Assembly (NCBI RefSeq): GCF_002286915.1
Contig: NZ_MVOG01000009.1
Coordinates: forward strand, 1 to 64,000
Direction of reading: 5' to 3'
Length of the DNA stretch: 64,000 bases
Origin: Bifidobacterium italicum
Lineage (GTDB): Bacteria; Actinomycetota; Actinomycetes; Actinomycetales; Bifidobacteriaceae
The position numbers and the translations under genes were made by a program. Of the stretch, positions 40,906 to 48,428 are shown one piece after another; within the stretch, counting starts at the first letter, position 1; each line of letters starts with the position of its first letter. The notes under the pieces are model-generated. The model was not told the DNA's origin, ran no database searches, and was given only the letters and a program-made list of their open reading frames with translations.

Positions 40906-40949
40906 GCCGTTCCCTTTCCTTGGATGGTTGTGGACGCCGGGCGCATGGA

Positions 40950-41147
40950 CGCGTTCAGACCTCGGCGCCGCCCGTCTTGGCTGCTTTCGTCGGATCGGCG
41001 ACCGCGCTGTTCGTCGTCGACCCCGATCGGCTCGCCGCGTCCTTCCCTATCTTCGATTGCCTCGTGCTCGACGAGGCCGGACATCTGAAGACGTCGGCGC
41101 ACTTCCCCGCCGAGCTCTACACCACGAAGCCCGACCGTACAGTGTGA
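40950..41147 (+). pseudogene. Possible gene remnant of unknown family
   Basis: One plus-strand frame ends with a protein-like stretch (VLAAFVGSATALFVVDPDRL, then FPIFDCLVLDEAGHLKTS and ELYTTKPDRTV) and stops at 41147. Nothing upstream in that frame looks coding, and no start codon with a ribosome binding site was found. I do not recognise the family. Confidence 0.3.
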
Positions 41148-41272
41148 GCGCGGGAGCATCCGCTCCACGGCGCAGTCGCATAAACCCAAATCCGGACCGC
41201 GCCATGCATGCCCGCGTCCGACTCGGCCCCATCCGTGTTTCCCGCCATCTGCGGCGTCCATGGATGCGACGG

Positions 41273-41330
41273 AGACATGTTTGGTCCGTTTTTTGGTCTG
41301 AAAACGGTGCCGGAAATTAGACCGTCATGC
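41273..41330 (+). promoter_or_regulatory. Possible control region of the PLP-enzyme cluster
   Basis: In an otherwise featureless 300-base gap, TTTGGTC occurs twice 12 bases apart. CCGTTTT and AAAACGG form a 7-bp dyad over the second copy, and GGTCT is mirrored by AGACC about 20 bases on. A binding site for the cluster's GntR regulator is possible. No good -10 was found. Confidence 0.35.
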
Positions 41331-41449
41331 GCAGGTAACACAGCGAACCTAGCTTGCCCTCCATACCCGCCGGATGCCGCACCACGGACCAAAGCACCGT
41401 CCGAGACCGCGGCCTTCCGGCAACGTTTCCGAACCGAACGGAGGGCACG

Positions 41450-42784
41450 ATGGCCGCGAAAACCACGATTCTCGACATGAACCGATTCGACGGCGCGAAT
41501 CTGGATACGCTCGACGCCCATAAACGCTCGCTGATCGAGCGCCGCACGGCCCTCGGCAACGGCTACCGCCTCTTCTACCGCGATCCGATCGAGATCGTGC
41601 GCGGCGTCGGTTCCCACGTCTTCGACGAACATGGCACCGATTATCTGGACGCCTACAACAACGTCGTCTCGGTGGGCCACTGCCATCCGCATGTCGTCGA
41701 GGCGGTCAGCCGGCAGGCGTCGCTGCTCAATACCCATACCCGCTATCTGCATGAGACGATCCTCGACTATTCGGAGGCGCTGCTCGCGAAGCTGCCTGCG
41801 CAAATCGACCGCATCACCTACCAATGCACCGGCTCCGAGGCCAACGACCTGGCGATCCGCATCGCCCGCAACTACACCGGAGGCCAGGGCATCATCGTGA
41901 CGCGCGAAGCGTACCACGGCAACACCGACCTCATCTCCGGCTTCTCCCCGTCGATCGGCATGGGGCAGGAGCTCTCCCCGTCCTGCGGCCTGCTGCCGAC
42001 GCCGGACACGCACATCCATGGAGACGAGGCGATCGGCGACTACATCGTCGCGAAACTCAAGGAGCGCATCGTCGCGATGCGTGCCGACGGCATCAAGTTC
42101 GCCGGCCTGCTCGTCGACTCGATCTTCTCCTCCGACGGCATCTTCCCCGGCAAAGCCGGCTGGCTCAGGAAGGTCGCCGACGCGGTGCACGAGGAAGGCG
42201 GCCTCTATATCGCCGATGAGGTGCAACCAGGCTTCTGCCGCACCGGCGAGGCCTTCTGGGGATTCGCCCGCCACGGCTTCGTCCCCGACATCGTGACGAT
42301 GGGCAAGCCGATGGCCAACGGCATCGCCTGTTCGGCCACGGCGGTGCGCCACGAGATCCTCGACGCCTTCACCGCGAAGATCCCGTACTTCAACACCTTC
42401 GCAGGCAACCCGGTCGCGATGGCCGCGGCGAAGGCGACGCTCGAGGTGATGGACGACGAGGACCTGATGGGCAACGCGAACCGCATCGGCTCGATGTTCG
42501 TCTCCCAGCTCGAAGGCCTCGCCGTCGACCATCCGGCGATCGCCGACGTACGCGGCGCGGGCCTGTACATCGGCGTCGAGTTCGACGACCCCGCCACCGG
42601 CGATCCGCTGAGCGTCGAGACGCTCGAACTCATCGAGCAGATGCGCCGCCGCCATGTGCTCACGTCGAACTGCGGATCGTATGGCAACATCCTCAAGATC
42701 CGCACGCCGCTCGTCTTCAGCGCCGCCGACGTCGACCGCTACATGACGGCATTGCAGGATTCGCTCGCCGCAATCGGCATCTGA
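41450..42784 (+). CDS. Class III PLP enzyme, aminotransferase or amino-alcohol phospho-lyase
   Basis: Fold type I PLP enzyme of 444 residues. The PLP pocket is visible: YQCTGSEANDLAIRIARNYT binds the phosphate, YIADEVQPGFCRTG holds the Asp that contacts the ring nitrogen and DIVTMGKPMANG the Schiff-base Lys. Class III includes omega-aminotransferases and also phospho-lyases for ethanolamine phosphate, phosphohydroxylysine and aminopropanol phosphate. A kinase of the APH fold two genes on makes the phospho-lyase reading attractive. GGAGGG precedes ATG at 41450. First gene of the cluster. Confidence 0.85.
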   Translation: MAAKTTILDMNRFDGANLDTLDAHKRSLIERRTALGNGYRLFYRDPIEIVRGVGSHVFDEHGTDYLDAYNNVVSVGHCHPHVVEAVSRQASLLNTHTRYLHETILDYSEALLAKLPAQIDRITYQCTGSEANDLAIRIARNYTGGQGIIVTREAYHGNTDLISGFSPSIGMGQELSPSCGLLPTPDTHIHGDEAIGDYIVAKLKERIVAMRADGIKFAGLLVDSIFSSDGIFPGKAGWLRKVADAVHEEGGLYIADEVQPGFCRTGEAFWGFARHGFVPDIVTMGKPMANGIACSATAVRHEILDAFTAKIPYFNTFAGNPVAMAAAKATLEVMDDEDLMGNANRIGSMFVSQLEGLAVDHPAIADVRGAGLYIGVEFDDPATGDPLSVETLELIEQMRRRHVLTSNCGSYGNILKIRTPLVFSAADVDRYMTALQDSLAAIGI

Positions 42785-42831
42785 TACGCCGACACGCACA
42801 TCACACGAGACACAAGACACGGGAGGTCATC

Positions 42832-43623
42832 ATGGGAAAACTGGACGGCAAAACCGCCATCGTCACCGGCGCATCGAAAGGCATCGGATCGGGCATCGCG
42901 CAGGTCTTCGCGCAACAGGGCGCGAAGGTCGTCCTCGCCGCCCGCGGCGACGACGTGCTCGCGCTCGCCGACACGCTGCGGAAGGCCGGATACGAGGCGA
43001 CCGGCGTGCGATGCGACGTGACCGATCCGCAGGATTGCGCACGCCTTGTGCAGACCGCAATCGACGCCTACGGCCGCGTCGACGTCCTCGACTGCAACGC
43101 CGGCATCTGCCTGCTCGGCGCGTTCCTCGACGCCGACGACGCATGGCGCGACGCGCACATCGACGTCAACATCAACGGCGTATGGAACATGTGCAAGGCC
43201 GCCATCCCGGCGATCATCGACGCCGGCGGGGGCGCCGTCGTCATCACGTCGTCCGTCACCGGCGACCTCGTCGCCGACCCCGGCGAAGCGGCCTACGCGA
43301 TGACGAAAGCCGCGCTCGTGGGACTGACGAAGGCGCTCGCGCGCGAATTCGCCGAGCAGCGGATCCGCGTCAACTGCATATGCCCCGGCTACATCCGCAC
43401 ACCGCTCGTCGAGGGCATGGCCGCGCAGTCCGATCCGGACGACCCCGGGCGCGCGATCGACGCGATCGCGGGCGCCGTGCCGCTCGGGCGTCTCGGCACA
43501 CCGCAGGAATGCGGCGAGCTGTGCGCGTTCCTCGCGAGCGACGAGGCGAGCTACATCACCGGCACGCAGGTGGTCATCGACGGCGGCTCCACGCTTCCCG
43601 AGACCACGTCGATGGGACAGTGA
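42832..43623 (+). CDS. Short-chain dehydrogenase/reductase
   Basis: Classical SDR oxidoreductase of 263 residues. The nucleotide-binding loop is TGASKGIGSGIA, NNAG is varied to CNAGICLLG, and the catalytic residues are Ser in TSSVTGD and YAMTK. The C-terminal SYITGTQVVIDGGST is standard. GGGAGG lies before ATG, 47 bases after the PLP-enzyme gene. It may reduce or oxidise the aldehyde or ketone left after amine removal. Confidence 0.92.
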   Translation: MGKLDGKTAIVTGASKGIGSGIAQVFAQQGAKVVLAARGDDVLALADTLRKAGYEATGVRCDVTDPQDCARLVQTAIDAYGRVDVLDCNAGICLLGAFLDADDAWRDAHIDVNINGVWNMCKAAIPAIIDAGGGAVVITSSVTGDLVADPGEAAYAMTKAALVGLTKALAREFAEQRIRVNCICPGYIRTPLVEGMAAQSDPDDPGRAIDAIAGAVPLGRLGTPQECGELCAFLASDEASYITGTQVVIDGGSTLPETTSMGQ

Positions 43624-43690
43624 CGACCCGCGAGATCCGCACCGCGGCATGCACCGCCGCCACCACAACCACCCTCGGGAAGGAGGATCC

Positions 43691-44686
43691 ATGTCCGTAT
43701 TCGAGAACACCGCGATCTTCGATGACGTCGCCGACCAGGCCATCCGCGCCTATCCGTTGAGCGCGCACGCGCACGCGCGTCTGCTGCAGCTATCGGAGAA
43801 CGCCACCTACCTCGTCGAGGACGCGCACGGCGCGCCCGAAGGAATCCTGCGCGTGGGGCGTCCCGGCTACCACACGCTCGAGGAGTACCGCAGCGAGATG
43901 GCATGGCTGCGTCAGATCAACGACTACACGCCGCTTGTCGTGGCCAATCCGCTGCGCGCCGCCGACGGTTCGGACATCCAGATCGTTCGCGCCGGCGACG
44001 GCGACGACTACTGCTGCGTCATGTACGAGTTCCTGACCGGGCAGGCCCCGGACGAGAACAACGAGGCGACGGCGGTCCGCCAGTTCCGCGCGCTCGGCGA
44101 GACGACCGCGTACCTGCACCGGCAGACCGGGATCTGGAACGGCGCACGCCAGCTGACGCGCTGGCACTGGACCTACGAGACGATCCTCGGCGACAAGGCG
44201 ATCTGGGGCGACTGGCGTGCGATGCCGGGACTGACGGCGGCGGACGTCGACCAGTTCGCCCGCTGCTGCGAGGTGATCCGGCGCCGACTCGAACGCTACG
44301 GACGCAGCGAGCACAACTACGGCCTGATCCATGCGGACCTGCGCGTCGCCAACCTGCTCGTCGAGGGCGAGCAGATCAAGGCCATCGATTTCGACGACTG
44401 CGGCTTCGGCTGGTATCTGCACGATCTCGCGAGCGCGCTGTCGTTCATCGAGACGAAGCCTATCGTCCCCGACCTCGTCAACGCGTGGCTCGACGGCTAC
44501 CGCACCGTCATGCCGTTCACCGACACCGACTTCATGGAGATCGACACGTTCATCATGATGCGCAGGCTGCAGCTCATGGCCTGGATCGGATCCCATCTCG
44601 ACTCCGACCCGGTCAAGGAGCTCGCCGACGGCTACATCGACGGCACCACGGAGCTCGCCGACCGCTATCTGCGGCTCTTCGGCTGA
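43691..44686 (+). CDS. APH-fold small-molecule kinase
   Basis: Phosphotransferase of 331 residues, related to choline/ethanolamine, hydroxylysine and homoserine kinases. Motifs are YLVEDAHGAPEGILRVGRPG in the N-lobe, the catalytic loop LIHADLRVANLLVEGEQ and the metal-binding IDFDDCGFGWYLHDLASAL. AAGGAGG sets the start at 43691; the earlier frame from 43649 overlaps no signal. Placed between a PLP enzyme, an SDR and an amino-acid-type permease, it probably phosphorylates the hydroxyl group of the imported amine. Not a drug-resistance enzyme by context. Confidence 0.85.
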   Translation: MSVFENTAIFDDVADQAIRAYPLSAHAHARLLQLSENATYLVEDAHGAPEGILRVGRPGYHTLEEYRSEMAWLRQINDYTPLVVANPLRAADGSDIQIVRAGDGDDYCCVMYEFLTGQAPDENNEATAVRQFRALGETTAYLHRQTGIWNGARQLTRWHWTYETILGDKAIWGDWRAMPGLTAADVDQFARCCEVIRRRLERYGRSEHNYGLIHADLRVANLLVEGEQIKAIDFDDCGFGWYLHDLASALSFIETKPIVPDLVNAWLDGYRTVMPFTDTDFMEIDTFIMMRRLQLMAWIGSHLDSDPVKELADGYIDGTTELADRYLRLFG

Positions 44687-44800
44687 GGCGCCGCCGTCCA
44701 CCCATCCGATCGTTCCGACCGGCCCATCCATTTCCATCCATATCCACCATCGACCACCTCCAGGAACCATCCATGAGATAAGAGCAGAGAGGAGCAGGCC

Positions 44801-46267
44801 ATGTCTGCCACCACGAAATCCACCTCGATCGAGGCGAAACAATCAGGAGCCACCGGCGTCGACGAACGGGCCGGCGGAGGGCTGAAGAAGAGCCTTCGCC
44901 TGTTGTTCGTCTACACGCTGGCCACCGGCGCGATCTTCACGTTCGTCTGTTACTGGGACGGCATCTTCCTGTCCTACTGCGGACCCGGCACCTGGCTCGG
45001 CTTCCTGCTGATGACGGCGATGGTGCTGCCGATCGGCTTCGTCTACGCGGAGCTGTCGACGATGCTGCCGAGCACCGGCTCATGCCTCGTGTTCAACACG
45101 GTCGGCATGAACAAGCATGCGGGGTTCTGGTCCGCGTGGCTCATCATGTGCGCATGGCTCGCCGTGCCCGCCGCGGGCGTGCTCGGCATCCTCGAATGGC
45201 TCAACTACCAGTTCCTCGATTACGGATTGAACGGATCCTATGCCGTCATCGTCGGCGCCGTGCTCCTGTGTCTGTGGTGCCTTGTGAGCCTGTGCAAGAA
45301 CGTCGTCGCGGGCGGCCTGCAGACGGCTATGCTGTTCATCGCGATCGGCGGCCTTCTCATCACCGCCGGCCTGTTCTTCTTCTCCGGCCATTGGAGCCTG
45401 TCCAACTTCTCGTCGTTCTTCGCCAACGCGAACGCCGGCGACTACGGCATCGGCTTGGGCTGGATCATCGGCTGCGCGTTCCTGATCACGCCGTATTTCG
45501 GCTTCGAGACGGTGCCGGCGATGGTCGAGGAAGGCACGTTCCCGATCAAGGACCAGAAGAAGGCGATCCTCGGCTCGGTGCTCACCTGCGGCATCATCTA
45601 CGCGATCTTCTACCTCGCCGAGGCCGGCTGCATCGACTGGAACGCCTACGCCTTCGACAGCGCGCCCTTCGTCACGTTCGAGACGCTCAAGCTCATGTTC
45701 CCGGGCGCCGGCTGGATGAGCTGGTTCGTCGTCGCCCTCGGCGTCTTCGGCGTCGTCTTCCCGATCGGCACGTCGGTGCTCGGCTTCTGGTATTCGGCGG
45801 TACGCATGCTCTTCGCGATGGGACGCCAGAACTTCCTTCCGAAGGCCTTCGCCAAGTGCAACCGCTACGGCCAGCCGATCATCCCGAACGTGCTCATCCT
45901 CGCGATCAGCATCGGCTTCCTCGCGATGCAGTCGATCACCGCGTTCTTCGATCTGATGGCATTCGCCTGCGCGATCTGCTACGCGATGAGCAGCATCTCG
46001 GCGATCCTCCTCGACGTGCGCCATCCCGAATGGGAACGCCCGTACCGTGCGCCGGGCGGCATGGCGATGAAGATCGCCTCGCTGATCATCTCGCTGACCG
46101 TCGCCGTGTTCTGCTGCATCGGCATCGGCGTGCAGACGTGGGTCGGCTTCGCCGGATACATGGGCGTCGGCTTCGTGCTCTGGTGCACGATGCTCGCCAA
46201 GTGGCGCGTCAAGGGCAAGGATTCGACCGTCTGGATGCGCACGCCGGCCGGCGTCATCGAATACTGA
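44801..46267 (+). CDS. APC superfamily amino acid or amine permease
   Basis: Cytoplasmic-membrane transporter of 488 residues with twelve predicted segments and charged termini. Early segments read LLFVYTLATGAIFTFVCYWD and MVLPIGFVYAELSTMLPSTG, and an APC-type loop GFETVPAMVEEGTFPIKDQK is visible. The nearest functional classes are ethanolamine and amino acid permeases. GAGAGGAG lies before ATG. The following gene codes for a PII protein, so transport may be gated by nitrogen or energy state, as AmtB is by GlnK. Confidence 0.88.
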   Translation: MSATTKSTSIEAKQSGATGVDERAGGGLKKSLRLLFVYTLATGAIFTFVCYWDGIFLSYCGPGTWLGFLLMTAMVLPIGFVYAELSTMLPSTGSCLVFNTVGMNKHAGFWSAWLIMCAWLAVPAAGVLGILEWLNYQFLDYGLNGSYAVIVGAVLLCLWCLVSLCKNVVAGGLQTAMLFIAIGGLLITAGLFFFSGHWSLSNFSSFFANANAGDYGIGLGWIIGCAFLITPYFGFETVPAMVEEGTFPIKDQKKAILGSVLTCGIIYAIFYLAEAGCIDWNAYAFDSAPFVTFETLKLMFPGAGWMSWFVVALGVFGVVFPIGTSVLGFWYSAVRMLFAMGRQNFLPKAFAKCNRYGQPIIPNVLILAISIGFLAMQSITAFFDLMAFACAICYAMSSISAILLDVRHPEWERPYRAPGGMAMKIASLIISLTVAVFCCIGIGVQTWVGFAGYMGVGFVLWCTMLAKWRVKGKDSTVWMRTPAGVIEY

Positions 46268-46365
46268 CACCGCCCCCTCCCAAGCCCGGGCGCCGCACAT
46301 CCCTCTCGTGCGACGTCCGCCTTCCGCTATCCGCACATGACGAACACGATGAACACGGAGGAACC

Positions 46366-46707
46366 ATGAAGGAAATCGAATTCATCATCAACGGCGAGAA
46401 ACTCGAGACGCTCAAGCATGTGCTCGACCAGTTCAGCAACCGCGGCATCACGATGACGTCGGCGATGGGATACGGCCACCAGCACGGCCTCAAGCAGGTG
46501 TATACGCGCGATGACCGGCAGGGCGTCGCGCTGCTGCCGAAGATCAGCGTACGCACCGTCGTTCCGGACGATGAGGTCGACGGCATCATCGACGCGGTCG
46601 TCAACCGGCTCTCCACATCGAGCTTCGGCGACGGCAAGATCTTCGTGCGCGCCATCGAGCAGGCGGTGCGCATCCGCACCGACGAACGCGGCGACGACGC
46701 GCTCTGA
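46366..46707 (+). CDS. PII family signal protein with altered T-loop
   Basis: Trimeric PII-type regulator of 113 residues. The N-terminal strand MKEIEFIINGEKLETLKHVL, the B-loop SFGDGKIFVRAIEQAVRIRT and C-terminal GDDAL agree with GlnB/GlnK, so ATP/ADP binding is likely. The T-loop GYGHQHGLKQVYTRDDRQGV is one residue longer than in GlnB. It keeps the Tyr near position 46 but has no Tyr at position 51, the uridylylation/adenylylation site. GGAGG precedes ATG. Its place directly after an APC permease, not an ammonium channel, suggests that this permease or the PLP enzyme is its target. Confidence 0.85.
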   Translation: MKEIEFIINGEKLETLKHVLDQFSNRGITMTSAMGYGHQHGLKQVYTRDDRQGVALLPKISVRTVVPDDEVDGIIDAVVNRLSTSSFGDGKIFVRAIEQAVRIRTDERGDDAL

Positions 46708-46786
46708 GCCGCGTCCGCCGCCGTTACATCAGTCGGTTATCGTAAGTCGCGACAGCGACGCATATCCGCACGGAAACGAGGACGGC

Positions 46787-47584
46787 ATGGCAACCGAGCG
46801 CACGACGGCGACGGCGGAACCCACCGCCGCCGTCAGCCGCGCGATCCATGACATCCATCTGCTCGCGAACGTCGACGAACTGGGCGTCGGAGACCATCTG
46901 CCGGCGGAGCGCGCACTCGCCGAACGGCTGCAGGTGTCGCTTTCAACGGTCCGCGCGGCGCTGGGCGTCATGCGCGCACGCGGCGAGATCAGCACGCGGC
47001 GCGGCCGCGCCGGCACCGTCATCACGACCGACATCGCCCGCCACGCGCTCCCCTCGCGCGTCACCGTCAACGCGAAGTCCGCGCGCATCATCGACCGCAC
47101 GTCGGCGAGCACCTCGGGACTGCCGCATATGCTCGCCTCGCAGGGCATGGCGTGCGTCACGACCGTGCTCGACGCGCATGTGCAGCATTGCGACGAGCGC
47201 ATATGCCAGATGTTCCACGTCCCCGCATCGCAGCCGCTCATCCGCGTCGAACGCGTCCGTTCGGTCGATGGCGCGCCGATCTCCTATGAGCAGACGTATC
47301 TGGATCCGCGCGGCTACCCGGATTTCCTCGATTTCGATCTGACGCGGTCGATCTACCAGCTGCTGCAGTTCAACCACGGCACCGTCATCCACGCCGTCGA
47401 GGAGACGATCGAGATGATCCCCGGCTTCGGCCGGCCGGCGCGTGCTCTGCGGCTGCCAAGCGGCACTCCGCTGCTCTATGTGTGCTCGCGCGCGGCCGAC
47501 GCGCTCGGCAACACCGTCGTCGCCTCCGACGACATCTATCCGGCCGCGCATGTGCGGCTCACGACGGCGCGCACATTGCGCTGA
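46787..47584 (+). CDS. GntR family regulator, HutC subfamily
   Basis: Regulator of 265 residues. The winged helix is seen in GDHLPAERALAERLQVSLST with VRAALGVMRARGEIST. The C-terminal UTRA ligand domain contains RVRSVDGAPISYEQTYLDPR and LPSGTPLLYVCSRAADALGN. The start at 46787 has only a weak GAGGA upstream; a longer frame exists but crosses the PII gene. Last gene of the cluster and presumably its local repressor, with the imported amine or its phosphate as effector. Confidence 0.88.
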   Translation: MATERTTATAEPTAAVSRAIHDIHLLANVDELGVGDHLPAERALAERLQVSLSTVRAALGVMRARGEISTRRGRAGTVITTDIARHALPSRVTVNAKSARIIDRTSASTSGLPHMLASQGMACVTTVLDAHVQHCDERICQMFHVPASQPLIRVERVRSVDGAPISYEQTYLDPRGYPDFLDFDLTRSIYQLLQFNHGTVIHAVEETIEMIPGFGRPARALRLPSGTPLLYVCSRAADALGNTVVASDDIYPAAHVRLTTARTLR

Positions 47585-47600
47585 CGCGGCGCGGCGCCGC

Positions 47601-48335
47601 TCAGCCGCGCAGCCCGGCGAGCGGCGCGAGGCGGTCGTACATGCGCTGCACCATGCGATTGAGTGACTGCGGCGTGATGTCGTCGTAGTTCTCGGTCGTC
47701 GTATATCCCGGCCCCGGCACGTATCCGCCGGCGAGATACCCTGTCACGACGACGGTCGTCATGCCGGATGCGGCCGCCGACGTGCGGCCGCTCATCGAAT
47801 CCTCGAAGGCGACGCAGCACGGCAGCAGCACATCCGGGATGCCGAGCCGTTGCGCGGCAAGCTCGTACGGCGCCGGATCGGGCTTCTTCGGCACGTCGTC
47901 GTCACCGCAGACGTAGCCGGCGAAGGTGTCCGGCGGCGCCTGCGCGATGAGGTTCTCGGCCAGTTCCCGCGGCGACGTCGTCACGAGCATCGACGGCACG
48001 CCGGCGTCGCGCAGCTGTTCGAGCAGCCGGCGCACACCGGGGATCCACGGCAGCTGCTTTTTCTCCTCGTCGGTCACGTATTGGATCATGCGACGGCCGA
48101 TCTCCTCGGGCGGCAGAGGACAGCCGAGTTCGGCCATCTCCCGCGCGATCTGCGGCACCGGCCGCCCGGAGCCGTCCATCGCCATCTGCTTCGTCCAGTG
48201 GCCGCCGTATTCACGCACGAGCCGCAGCTCGCTTTCGTGCCACAGAGGTTCGGAGTCGATGAGTGTGCCGTCCATGTCCCAGAACACGCCCTGCAGCGCG
48301 CCGATCTTCGCGGCCCTGCTTTCCTGAACGCCCAT
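47601..48335 (-). CDS. HAD family phosphatase or phosphoglucomutase-like protein
   Basis: HAD-fold protein of 244 residues with motif I FWDMDGTLIDSE, motif II LVTTSPREL, the Lys of motif III in DVPKKPDPAPYE and motif IV AFEDSMSGRTSAAA. The cap between motifs I and II is of the beta-phosphoglucomutase kind. GGAAAGAGG lies before ATG. It stands alone between convergent GntR and the GH3 operon; the substrate is unknown. Confidence 0.88.
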   Translation of the reverse strand: MGVQESRAAKIGALQGVFWDMDGTLIDSEPLWHESELRLVREYGGHWTKQMAMDGSGRPVPQIAREMAELGCPLPPEEIGRRMIQYVTDEEKKQLPWIPGVRRLLEQLRDAGVPSMLVTTSPRELAENLIAQAPPDTFAGYVCGDDDVPKKPDPAPYELAAQRLGIPDVLLPCCVAFEDSMSGRTSAAASGMTTVVVTGYLAGGYVPGPGYTTTENYDDITPQSLNRMVQRMYDRLAPLAGLRG

Positions 48336-48391
48336 GCACGCCTCTTTCCGTCGTCATCATCCGTTGCCGATCGTCCCTCCTACCATACCCG

Positions 48392-48414
48392 CCGCCCCGG
48401 CATCACCGGGGCGG
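48392..48414 (-). terminator. Hairpin after the GH3 gene
   Basis: Nine-base GC arms CCGCCCCGG / CCGGGGCGG around CATCA, 15 bases after the stop of the minus-strand GH3 gene. No T-run follows. Confidence 0.5.
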
Positions 48415-48428
48415 CCATCGCGGCGCGT

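Noticed and set aside
43691-44686. Aminoglycoside resistance kinase
   Set aside because: The APH fold is shared with many metabolic kinases, and the operon context is catabolic.
44801-46707. Ammonium transporter with GlnK
   Set aside because: The permease has APC-family segments and loops, not the AmtB fold, so the PII gene is not part of a standard amtB-glnK pair.
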